From assembly GCA_937907055.1 (NCBI GenBank), contig CALCTW010000137.1:1-21598 (forward strand): a stretch of 21,598 bases of DNA. Reading direction: 5' to 3'. This document shows, piece by piece, positions 15,288 to 21,598 of the stretch (positions are counted from its first letter, which is position 1; the number at the start of each line of letters is the position of its first letter). The notes beneath the pieces were generated by a model. It was given only the letters and a program-made list of their open reading frames with translations, searched no databases and was not told where the DNA came from. A program made the position numbers and the translations under genes. This DNA comes from an uncultured Clostridia bacterium. Lineage in GTDB: Bacteria > Bacillota > Clostridia > Christensenellales > Aristaeellaceae.

Positions 15288-15683
15288 ATGACCCTGGATG
15301 AGGCGAGAGCCTTTTTTACCGCGGATCGCTTTGCCATGGAAGTGACCGGGATCACCATCGATGAGATCGGGCCTGATTACGCGAAATGCTCCTTCATCGC
15401 CGAAGGCCGCCATCAGGCCGCGCATGGGGGCGTGATGGGCGGCGCGATCTACACTTTGGCCGATTTTGCCTTCGCTGTCGCGTCCAATTGCGGCGGCCGG
15501 CTCACCATGACCACGGAAAGCAGCATCCATTATCTCAGCCGGGCGAAGCATCCGCTGCTGACCGCTGAATGCCGCTGTATCAAAAACGGAAAGACGACCT
15601 GCCTGTTTGAAACCGTCATTACCGATGGCGCCGGGACCCGGGTGGCTTATGTCACCTCCGGCGGCATGCATCTTGATAAGTAA
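15288..15683 (+). CDS. PaaI-type hotdog-fold thioesterase
   Basis: A 131-residue single-domain hotdog protein of the PaaI/YdiI group, which cleaves acyl- or aryl-CoA thioesters. The family motif is visible as AAHGGVMGGAIYTLADFAFA, holding the HGG turn and the active-site helix, followed by TTESSIHYLSRAK. The CoA substrate is unknown. The reading frame extends back to 15255 inside the hydrolase gene, but the GGAGGAGGA at 15268-15276 and the family N-terminus place the start at ATG 15288; GTG 15285 is equally possible, with a better nine-base spacing. It lies seven bases after the hydrolase gene. Confidence 0.88.
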   Translation: MTLDEARAFFTADRFAMEVTGITIDEIGPDYAKCSFIAEGRHQAAHGGVMGGAIYTLADFAFAVASNCGGRLTMTTESSIHYLSRAKHPLLTAECRCIKNGKTTCLFETVITDGAGTRVAYVTSGGMHLDK

Positions 15684-15695
15684 AGGAAAGATCCG

Positions 15696-16451
15696 ATGAA
15701 ACTGATCTCCTGGAATGTGAATGGTCTCCGTGCTGTGATGGAGAAGAACTTTATGGAGTTCTTCCGTGCCATCGACGCGGATGTTTTCTGTCTGCAGGAA
15801 ACAAAGCTGCAGGCGGGGCAGATCGAGATGGATCTGCCGGGCTATTACCAGTATTGGAATTACGCGGATAAGAAGGGCTACAGCGGCACCGCGATCTTCA
15901 CGAAGCAGGAGCCGCTTTCCGTCTTCTACGGGCTCGGGATCGATGAACATGATCACGAAGGACGCGCGATCACGCTGGAATATGATCATTATTATATGAT
16001 CACGCTGTATGTGCCCAATTCGCAGGATGGTCTGAAGCGACTGGATTATCGCATGCGCTGGGAGGATGATCTTCGCGCGTATGTGAAACGCCTTTCCGAA
16101 AAGAAGCCTGTCATCTTCTGCGGTGATCTCAACGTGGCGCATCAGGAGATCGATCTGAAGAATCCTGCTGCCAATCATCAGAATGCCGGCTTCTCCGACG
16201 CGGAGCGCGGCAAGATGACAGAACTGCTCTCGGCAGGGTTTATTGATACCTTCCGCTACTTCTATCCCGATCAGAAGGAGATCTATTCCTGGTGGAGCTA
16301 TCGTTTTCAGGCAAGGGCACGCAATGCCGGATGGCGGATCGATTATTTCATCGTATCAGATGATCTGAAGGATCAATTGCGTGACGCCCGGATCCATACG
16401 CAGGTAACGGGCTCCGATCATTGCCCGGTCGAACTGGAGATCGCGCTGTAA
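15696..16451 (+). CDS. xth: Exodeoxyribonuclease III / AP endonuclease
   Basis: This 251-residue enzyme of the ExoIII (Xth/ExoA) family cleaves DNA at abasic sites and trims 3' ends in base-excision repair. Its catalytic residues are all present: Asn8 in SWNVNG, Glu35 in LQETKLQ, Tyr105 in LYVPNSQ, Asp144 and Asn146 in GDLNVAH, and Asp241-His242 in SDHCPVE. Length is that of the family. An AAAGGA ribosome binding site lies about eight bases upstream. The product is more like the Gram-positive ExoA form than the longer eukaryotic APE1. Position: 12 bases after the thioesterase gene, in the same run of genes. Confidence 0.95.
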   Translation: MKLISWNVNGLRAVMEKNFMEFFRAIDADVFCLQETKLQAGQIEMDLPGYYQYWNYADKKGYSGTAIFTKQEPLSVFYGLGIDEHDHEGRAITLEYDHYYMITLYVPNSQDGLKRLDYRMRWEDDLRAYVKRLSEKKPVIFCGDLNVAHQEIDLKNPAANHQNAGFSDAERGKMTELLSAGFIDTFRYFYPDQKEIYSWWSYRFQARARNAGWRIDYFIVSDDLKDQLRDARIHTQVTGSDHCPVELEIAL

Positions 16452-16493
16452 AGGCACGATTCCAAATCTGATCAATATCAGGAAGTAAAAAAC

Positions 16494-17396
16494 ATGAGCG
16501 AAGTGAACGAAATGCGCCGTTCCACAGCGGCAGGACGCGCGATGATGCTGGCTGCCGCCATCCTGTGGGGAATGGCCGGTATCTGTGTCAAGTCCATCAC
16601 ATGGGGGCCGATGTCCCAGATCGCGGCGCGCAGCCTGCTCTCATTTCTGATCCTTGCGGCCTTCAAGCGCAGTATGAAGCTGCGCTTCTCAAAGCAGAAT
16701 ATCCTGGGCGCGCTGGCCATGACGGCCACCGGCATCCTGTACGTGACCGCCATCACCATGTCCACAGCCGGTACGGCCATCGTATTGCAGTATATCGCCC
16801 CCATTCTGGTGCTGCTGTATTATGTGCTTTTCAGGCACCGACGCCCCACACTCGCGGAGATCCTCATTTCCGCGCTGGTGTTTGTGGGGGTCTTCCTGTC
16901 CTTCATGGATGATCTGGATATGACCCATGTCATCGGCAATATCCTGGCCATCCTGTCCGGCTTTGCCTTCGCGGCGCAGATCGTGATCATGAGCGGCTCG
17001 GATAATGACAGCAGCGACAGCCTGATGATCAGCTGCCTGATCTCCATGGTCATCGCGCTGCCGTTCATGCTGACGGACAAGGGTCTGTCCTTCGATTCCA
17101 AAAATATCTTCTGGGTGCTGATGCTGGGCATCTTCCAGTACGGTATGGCCAATGTTCTGTTCGGATACGGCATCAAGAAGGTCAATACCATCGAAGGCTC
17201 CCTGATCCTGACCATCGAGCCGGTCTTCAATCCCATTCCGGTCGCGCTGCTCGGCATTGAGGTCATGGGCACCAAGGCAATCATCGGCGCGGTCATCGTC
17301 ATCACCGGTGTCACCGTGTACGGGCTGCTGCCCGTCATCACCGCGCGGCTCCGCAAGCGCCGGGGGATTGCGGACGCGGGTCCGTCGCAATCGTAA
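16494..17396 (+). CDS. EamA-family (DMT) permease
   Basis: The 300-residue protein has ten hydrophobic segments arranged as two five-helix EamA repeats, the layout of drug/metabolite transporters. Early text AMMLAAAILWGMAGICVKSI and the second-repeat stretch EGSLILTIEPVFNPIPVALL are typical of the family, the latter close to the conserved AxxxxLEP region. Such carriers export amino acids, metabolites or drugs; the cargo is unknown. A short basic tail ends the protein. AGGAAG lies nine bases before the ATG, 42 bases after the xth stop, and there is no terminator between them, so this is probably the last gene of the cluster. Confidence 0.9.
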   Translation: MSEVNEMRRSTAAGRAMMLAAAILWGMAGICVKSITWGPMSQIAARSLLSFLILAAFKRSMKLRFSKQNILGALAMTATGILYVTAITMSTAGTAIVLQYIAPILVLLYYVLFRHRRPTLAEILISALVFVGVFLSFMDDLDMTHVIGNILAILSGFAFAAQIVIMSGSDNDSSDSLMISCLISMVIALPFMLTDKGLSFDSKNIFWVLMLGIFQYGMANVLFGYGIKKVNTIEGSLILTIEPVFNPIPVALLGIEVMGTKAIIGAVIVITGVTVYGLLPVITARLRKRRGIADAGPSQS

Positions 17397-17413
17397 ATTC
17401 TTCTTCCCGTGTT

Positions 17414-17441
17414 TTGAAAACCGGCCAAACTGTGTTATAAT
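17414..17441 (+). promoter_or_regulatory. Promoter of the membrane protein-dus unit
   Basis: TTGAAA (17414-17419) and a perfect TATAAT (17436-17441) are spaced by 16 bases, 42 bases before the GTG start. Confidence 0.65.
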
Positions 17442-17483
17442 CCTTCCGGACTCCTATTTTCGCTGATTTGAAAGGATCCCTCC

Positions 17484-18026
17484 GTGAAACACTTCAGACG
17501 CTTCATCTGGTTCATCTGCAGCAGGCTTCTGATCGCCATCTGCATTCTGGGTGTGATGATCATGGCGTTTTACTATGCCATGAACGCAACCAATATCTAT
17601 GTCATCCTCAAGGATGGCATGGCGAAGCGCGCGCAGGTGATCATGATGGGGGAGGACAAGACCACTCTTTACAGCTATTTCTATCCCAATTACGTGGATC
17701 ATATCGACAGCGATATTCGCAGCGGCGTGGAAGGGAATAACTATTATCAGTATTATTACAATATCACCGGCTTCGATCACCGGCTGGAGCTACAGTGGGT
17801 GTGGTGCTGGCCGTGGGAGGATAACGCGACGGCTACCTTTACGGAGCGGATCCCCGCTATCGACGGCAAGGTGAAGAGCACGCGCCGGGAAGCCGCGCTC
17901 TCCATCGGTCTTACCGCTTCGCCTCCGGCGTGGCGTACCATCAAATATACGGCAACGTTGACGAGAGAAAATGATCAATGGCGCGTTCTCACAATGAAGG
18001 TGACCGAGATCATAGAGGATAAATGA
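17484..18026 (+). CDS. Membrane-anchored protein of unknown function
   Basis: I do not recognise this 180-residue protein. It begins with a short basic stretch and one transmembrane helix (about 13-33), with no cleavage site apparent, so it is likely anchored with the remainder outside. The outer part is strongly aromatic (YYQYYYN near 87-93, WVWCWPW near 105-111) and may form a beta-sandwich, as the alternating strands around 115-175 suggest. The start is GTG at 17484, with AAAGGA seven bases upstream. Its own promoter precedes it, and dus begins four bases after its stop, so the two are co-transcribed; the pairing gives no functional hint. Confidence 0.75.
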   Translation: MKHFRRFIWFICSRLLIAICILGVMIMAFYYAMNATNIYVILKDGMAKRAQVIMMGEDKTTLYSYFYPNYVDHIDSDIRSGVEGNNYYQYYYNITGFDHRLELQWVWCWPWEDNATATFTERIPAIDGKVKSTRREAALSIGLTASPPAWRTIKYTATLTRENDQWRVLTMKVTEIIEDK

Positions 18027-18030
18027 TACC

Positions 18031-18981
18031 ATGATGATCTCACTGGCCCCGCTCGCGGGGATCACCGATAAATGCTTCAGATTGCTCTGCTTTGAGCACG
18101 GCTGCGACAGCGCGACCACGGAAATGATCAGCGCGCAGGGCTATGCCACCACAAGAAGGAAGCCAAACGCTTATCAGCTGCTCACCGAGGCTTTTCCGCA
18201 GGAAGGGCCTTTGACCGCGCAGATCTTTGGCTGCGAACCTGTCTGGATGGCCAGGGCAGCCGAGAAACTGACCGAGGAACACCGCTTCTGCGGGATCGAT
18301 ATCAATATGGGCTGCCCCATGCGCAAGGTGACGAGCGGCGGAAGCGGAAGCGCGCTGATGCTGGATCTGCCTCTGGCCGGAGAAGTCATCCGTGAGGTCG
18401 TCCGGGCGACGACACTGCCGGTCTCGGTCAAGATGCGCATCGGCTGGGATCGGGATCACCTCTGCGCGCCGGAGCTTGCCCGGGTGGCGGAGCAGAACGG
18501 CGCGAAGCTGGTCACCGTTCACGGAAGGACCAAGGAGCAGAAGTATTCCGGCAAGGCAGACTGGGAAGAGATCAGAAAAGTCAAGCAGGCTGTCAGCATT
18601 CCGGTCATCGCGAACGGGGATGTGTGGACAGGCAGGGACGCGGTCGAGCTGCTGAAGGTCACCGGCTGTGACGGCGTTGCCGTCGGCCGGGGCGCGCTGG
18701 GCGATCCGTGGATCTTTGATCGGATCCGTCAGGCCATGAACGGGGAAGAGGAGGTCATTCCTTCCTATGCCGAGGTGATCGACACCTGCATGCGTCACGC
18801 GGCCATGATGGAGGAATGGCAGGGGAAGCGCTTCGCGGTCATCGAGATGCGCAAGCACTTCGCGTGGTATCTCAAGGGCCGGCGCGGAGCGGCCAAGGTG
18901 CGTACGCAGATCATGGAAGCCCCGACTTTTGAAGAGGTCTGGGCGCTGCTCGACAGCCTGCGTGCCGAAAACAGCGACTGA
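18031..18981 (+). CDS. dus: tRNA-dihydrouridine synthase
   Basis: This 316-residue FMN enzyme reduces uridine to dihydrouridine in the D-loop of tRNA. The TIM-barrel markers are clear: LAPLAGITDKCFR (5-17), AQIFGCEP, the catalytic Cys95 in INMGCPMRKV, SVKMRIGWD, TVHGRTKEQKYSG, ANGDVW and GVAVGRGALGDPWIF. The helical C-terminal tRNA-binding domain follows. The region after the catalytic Cys reads MRKVTSGGSGSALM, close to the usual APKVxxNGxGxALM. Which uridines are targeted cannot be told; Bacillota carry one to three DusB-like copies. AGAGGA lies about 11 bases before the ATG at 18031, and a second ATG at 18034 is possible. Confidence 0.95.
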   Translation: MMISLAPLAGITDKCFRLLCFEHGCDSATTEMISAQGYATTRRKPNAYQLLTEAFPQEGPLTAQIFGCEPVWMARAAEKLTEEHRFCGIDINMGCPMRKVTSGGSGSALMLDLPLAGEVIREVVRATTLPVSVKMRIGWDRDHLCAPELARVAEQNGAKLVTVHGRTKEQKYSGKADWEEIRKVKQAVSIPVIANGDVWTGRDAVELLKVTGCDGVAVGRGALGDPWIFDRIRQAMNGEEEVIPSYAEVIDTCMRHAAMMEEWQGKRFAVIEMRKHFAWYLKGRRGAAKVRTQIMEAPTFEEVWALLDSLRAENSD

Positions 18982-19079
18982 AACGATATCTTGTGGTCAT
19001 TGGATAACTGAGTCCCCCAAATAAGCATTTTTTCTTGCTTTTCCGTGTCTTTTTGTGTTGAAAATTGTTAAAAAATCAA

Positions 19080-19108
19080 TTGACAAAAGGTATGAATCAC
19101 TTTATAAT
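19080..19108 (+). promoter_or_regulatory. Perfect-consensus sigma-A promoter of yceD-rpmF
   Basis: TTGACA (19080-19085), a 17-base spacer and TATAAT (19103-19108) match the consensus exactly, in an AT-rich setting, 28 bases before the start codon. This fits a highly expressed ribosomal-protein unit. Confidence 0.92.
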
Positions 19109-19136
19109 ACTTAAGGTCACGAATGGAGTGATGTAA

Positions 19137-19661
19137 TTGTTATTGGACATTTCTAAGGCTTTGCGTGCTCCGGGGGCTGAATTCCCCTTCCTGCATCGTG
19201 ACGAGATCGAACCCCAGGAGGTCTTCAAGGAGGTCATCACCTTCAGTGATGTACAGCTTGAAGGGGCGTTCTCGATGTATGAGACCAGCCTTTATCTGAA
19301 AGGCCGTCTCACATGCACCGTACACGCGCACTGCGCGGCTTGTTTAAAGCCGGTCGATCTGCCTCTGGATATCCCCTTTGATGAGGAATTCACGCGGATC
19401 GAGGATCGCCGTTATATCCCTCAGAAAAGTGAAGATGGCTTTGAAGAAGACACACTCACCTTTGAAGGCAATAATGTCGATCTGGGGCCGCTGATCCTGA
19501 CACTCGTGCTGCTTGAGTTGCCCATCCGCATTCTGTGCGATGAGAACTGCAGCGCCCTGCCGCAGGAAAATGATGAAACGTATGCTTGCCAGAAGGATCC
19601 CGACCAAAATCCTTTTTCGGCATTGCAGCAATTGCTGGAAAAAGAACAACAGGAGGAATAA
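19137..19661 (+). CDS. yceD: YceD/DUF177 family protein
   Basis: The 174-residue product matches the DUF177 (YceD) family, known in many bacteria to be encoded just before rpmF; links to 23S rRNA processing or accumulation have been proposed for family members. The conserved middle is seen as GRLTCTVHAHCAACLKPVDLPL, followed by an acidic stretch and a DLGPLILTLVLLELP segment, with further cysteines near the end. The start is TTG at 19137, with GGAG eight bases upstream; the ATG at 19131 is followed at once by a stop codon, so it cannot be used. The TAA is five bases before the rpmF start. Confidence 0.9.
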   Translation: MLLDISKALRAPGAEFPFLHRDEIEPQEVFKEVITFSDVQLEGAFSMYETSLYLKGRLTCTVHAHCAACLKPVDLPLDIPFDEEFTRIEDRRYIPQKSEDGFEEDTLTFEGNNVDLGPLILTLVLLELPIRILCDENCSALPQENDETYACQKDPDQNPFSALQQLLEKEQQEE

Positions 19662-19666
19662 ACACC

Positions 19667-19861
19667 ATGGCAGTACCTAAGGGAAAAGTAAGCAAAGCTC
19701 GCGGCCGCAGCCGTCGTGCTAATTGGAAGCTGGAACAGCCCGCGATCGTCGAGTGCTCTCAGTGCCACCAGATGAAGCTGGCTCATCGTGTTTGCAAGGC
19801 TTGCGGTTACTATGATGGCAAGCAGGTCATCGTTGTTGACGAAGACAAGAAGAACGCGTAA
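19667..19861 (+). CDS. rpmF: 50S ribosomal protein L32
   Basis: L32 is a small protein of the large ribosomal subunit. The 64 residues begin with the family signature MAVPKGKVSKARGRSRRANW, and a zinc ribbon follows as CSQC...CKAC (Cys-x2-Cys twice), so this is the zinc-binding form rather than a cysteine-free paralogue. AGGAGGAA lies at 19651-19658, in the end of yceD. A strong terminator begins 12 bases after the stop codon. Confidence 0.97.
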   Translation: MAVPKGKVSKARGRSRRANWKLEQPAIVECSQCHQMKLAHRVCKACGYYDGKQVIVVDEDKKNA

Positions 19862-19872
19862 TTCAGCCATAT

Positions 19873-19899
19873 AAAAAAGACGACTTGTTCGTCTTTTTT
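19873..19899 (+). terminator. Intrinsic terminator of yceD-rpmF
   Basis: An 11-bp perfect stem (19873-19883 with 19889-19899) around CTTGT, ending in six T residues. Confidence 0.93.
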
Positions 19900-19922
19900 C
19901 AAATACCATATTGTTCATTCCT

Positions 19923-20146
19923 TTGACCGGGAGGAGTAGACTCAGACGCGCATCCAAGAGAGAGAAGCACTCGGTGCGAGCTTCTTATGCGCGAAAGCCG
20001 AAGGTCGCCCGTGAGGAAAAAGGTGAGCCTGTATTTTCAGTTCAGCCTTTTCGGCTTGCGGCCGATATCCCGCGAAAGAGGCAGCGCAGAAGCGCTGTGA
20101 ACAAAGGTGGTACCACGGAAGCCCCGTCCTTTATGGCGGGGCTTTT
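19923..20146 (+). promoter_or_regulatory. T-box riboswitch leader of valS
   Basis: T-box leaders sense uncharged tRNA and allow readthrough when the amino acid is short. Stem I shows the family features: AGTA at 19935-19938 on the 5' side of the specifier loop, CGCGCAT/ATGCGCG (19947-19953 with 19987-19993), AGAGAGA (19957-19963), and a distal loop with GGTGCGA (19973-19979). The 3' side of the specifier loop holds GAAG then GTC (20004-20006), a Val codon, which agrees with the downstream gene. Stem III is CAGCGC-AGAA-GCGCTG (20082-20097). The conserved T-box itself is GGTGGTACCACGG at 20106-20118. A terminator hairpin follows (20119-20146), so regulation is by transcription termination. No convincing promoter is visible between the rpmF terminator and this leader; a weak TTGTTC at 19885-19890 is the best candidate. 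Confidence 0.93.
20119..20146 (+). terminator. Regulated terminator of the valS T-box
   Basis: GCCCCG (20121-20126) pairs with CGGGGC (20137-20142), extended by AA/TT and followed by TTTT. The left arm lies next to the T-box sequence, so it competes with the antiterminator. Confidence 0.88.
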
Positions 20147-20217
20147 CTTGTACTTATTTTCATATCCTCTGTCCCGGCGATCAGCCGGGATGTCCAAGAT
20201 CCGTAAGGAGGTCAATT

Positions 20218-21598
20218 ATGTCTGAACAGTTCGAAATGGCCAAGAATTTCGATCCCCAGCAGGTGGAAAAAGACCTGTATCAGAAGTGGGAGGAATCCGG
20301 CGCCTTCAAGCCTGTCATCAAGGAAGGCAAAAAGCCCTTCACCATCGTGATGCCGCCCCCGAACGTCACCGGCCAGCTGCACATGGGCCATGCCATGGAT
20401 ACCGTGCTGCAGGACAGCCTGATCCGTTATCACCGCATGAAGGGGGATCCCACCCTCTGGCTGCCCGGCACCGATCACGCTTCCATCGCGACGGAAGTCA
20501 AGGTCGTGGAAAAGATCCGCAAGGAAGGCCTGACCAAGGAACAGCTGGGCCGCGAAGGCTTCCTGGAGCGCGCGTGGGAATGGAAGCGTGAGTACGGCGG
20601 ACGCATCACCCGTCAGCTGCGCCGTCTGGGCGCCAGCTGCGACTGGAGCCGTGAACGCTTCACCATGGATGAAGGCTGCAACAAGGCCGTCCGTGAGGTG
20701 TTCTGCCGTCTGTATGAAAAGGATCTCATCTATCGCGGCAACCGCCTTGTAAACTGGTGCCCCTGCTGCAACACCTCCATCTCCGATGCTGAAGTGGAGT
20801 ATGAGGAGAAGGAAGGCAACTTCTGGCATCTGCTCTATCCTGTCAAGGAGACCGGTGAGATGCTGGAACTGGCCACCACCCGTCCCGAGACCATGCTGGG
20901 CGATACCGCGGTCGCGATCAACGGCGATGACGAGCGCTATAAGCATCTGCACGGCTGCCACGTCATCCTGCCCCTGATCAACAAGGAGATCCCCATCGTC
21001 TGCGACGAGCACGCCGATATGACCAAGGGTACCGGCGTTGTGAAGATCACCCCCGCGCATGACCCCAACGACTTCGAAGTGGGTCAGCGTCATGATCTGC
21101 CCATCGTGCGCGTGTTCACCTATGACGGCTTCATGACCGGTGCCGCCGATAAGGCCGAGAATGACGAACTGTTCGCTTCCGGCAAGGCCACTGTCAACGA
21201 GCCCCGCGTGCTGGATTGCGGCAAGTACGCCGGCATGACCACCATGGATGCCCGTAAGGCCATCGTGGCGGATCTGGAAGCGCTGGGCCTGCTCAAGTCC
21301 ATCGAGCCCCTCAAGCATGAAGTAGGCACCTGCTACCGCTGCCATCAGACCATCGAACCCATGGTCTCCAAACAGTGGTTCGTCAAGATGGAACCGCTGG
21401 CCAAGCCCGCGATCGAAGTGGTACGCAACGGACAGACCAAGTTCGTGCCGGAGCGCTTCGCCAAGACCTATATGAACTGGATGGAAAACATCCGCGACTG
21501 GTGCATCTCCCGTCAGCTGTGGTGGGGCCACCGCATCCCCGCGTTCTACTGCGACGAGTGCGGCACCATGACCGTCACGAAGGACGGCGAGGCGTTCT
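20218..21598 (+). CDS. valS: Valine-tRNA ligase (3' end beyond the window)
   Basis: ValRS charges tRNA-Val with valine. The first 460 codons are present; the enzyme is usually about 880 residues, so the anticodon-binding and coiled-coil parts, and the KMSKS motif, lie outside. Seen here: the class I HIGH motif as PPPNVTGQLHMGH, the phrase LWLPGTDHASIATEVKV (many homologues have HAGIAT), an NWCPCC zinc-like site near residue 180, and the editing (CP1) domain with LATTRPETMLGDTAVAI, VVKITPAHDPNDFEVG and later KQWFVKM. Near the end ISRQLWWGHRIP and YCDECG appear. The ATG at 20218 follows AAGGAGG about nine bases upstream. Codon use is strongly biased toward C-ending codons, as expected for high expression. 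Confidence 0.97.
   Translation, partial: MSEQFEMAKNFDPQQVEKDLYQKWEESGAFKPVIKEGKKPFTIVMPPPNVTGQLHMGHAMDTVLQDSLIRYHRMKGDPTLWLPGTDHASIATEVKVVEKIRKEGLTKEQLGREGFLERAWEWKREYGGRITRQLRRLGASCDWSRERFTMDEGCNKAVREVFCRLYEKDLIYRGNRLVNWCPCCNTSISDAEVEYEEKEGNFWHLLYPVKETGEMLELATTRPETMLGDTAVAINGDDERYKHLHGCHVILPLINKEIPIVCDEHADMTKGTGVVKITPAHDPNDFEVGQRHDLPIVRVFTYDGFMTGAADKAENDELFASGKATVNEPRVLDCGKYAGMTTMDARKAIVADLEALGLLKSIEPLKHEVGTCYRCHQTIEPMVSKQWFVKMEPLAKPAIEVVRNGQTKFVPERFAKTYMNWMENIRDWCISRQLWWGHRIPAFYCDECGTMTVTKDGEAF

Noticed and set aside
13913..15358. Minus-strand frame of 481 codons
   Set aside because: It covers the FKBP and hydrolase genes in antisense and has His/Arg-rich nonsense composition.
19020..19045. 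Terminator after dus
   Set aside because: Only a 5-bp AAGCA/TGCTT stem is available and the T runs are part of general AT-richness before the yceD promoter.
20212..21531. Minus-strand frame of 439 codons
   Set aside because: It is antisense to valS, whose motifs are unmistakable.

Overview
The window looks like part of a chromosome from a low-to-mid-GC Gram-positive bacterium of the phylum Bacillota, most likely class Clostridia. The evidence is the clostridial AbrB with a C-terminal four-cysteine knot, a T-box leader in front of valS, the DUF1292-uvrC pair, the yceD-rpmF pair, consensus sigma-A promoters and strong AGGAGG-type ribosome binding sites. No genus can be named from the sequence alone. 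Almost all of the window is ordinary housekeeping and small-operon content. There is no phage, insertion sequence, CRISPR array, rRNA or tRNA.

Layout. 1-1433: an AT-richer start carrying an open reading frame that joins the N-terminal half of a purine permease to the C-terminal third of a UDP-sugar pyrophosphorylase; codon style changes twice inside it. 1532-4014 (minus): mscS-type channel, D-2-hydroxyacid dehydrogenase and a PPP-like phosphoesterase in one operon. 4281-4529: abrB, followed by 609 bases without a convincing gene. 5139-7064 (minus): ftsH. 7265-9414: DUF1292 gene and uvrC, the latter cut by an in-frame TAG just before its helix-hairpin-helix domain. 9499-11036 (minus): a cpsC/cpsD pair (chain-length regulator and tyrosine kinase) with no sugar genes beside it. 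11286-13382: YgiQ-type radical SAM protein; 13440-13946: nitroreductase. 14072-17396: FKBP/SlyD isomerase, alpha/beta hydrolase, PaaI-type thioesterase, exodeoxyribonuclease III and EamA transporter, closely packed. 17484-18981: an unknown membrane-anchored protein and a tRNA-dihydrouridine synthase. 19137-19861: yceD and rpmF (ribosomal protein L32). 19923-21598: T-box leader and the first 460 codons of valS, which runs off the end.

How they work together. DNA repair (uvrC, xth), translation (L32, valS, dus, YceD) and protein quality control (ftsH, FKBP) dominate. Promoters with near-consensus -35/-10 boxes and intrinsic terminators divide most of the window into short transcription units, including convergent units that share a bidirectional terminator at 9447-9485.

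The two points most worth checking are the in-frame amber codon in uvrC, in a window where none of 20 other complete genes ends in TAG, and the mosaic reading frame at the left edge, which is more likely an assembly or recombination chimera than a designed fusion. I did not find a clear new defence or biosynthetic system.
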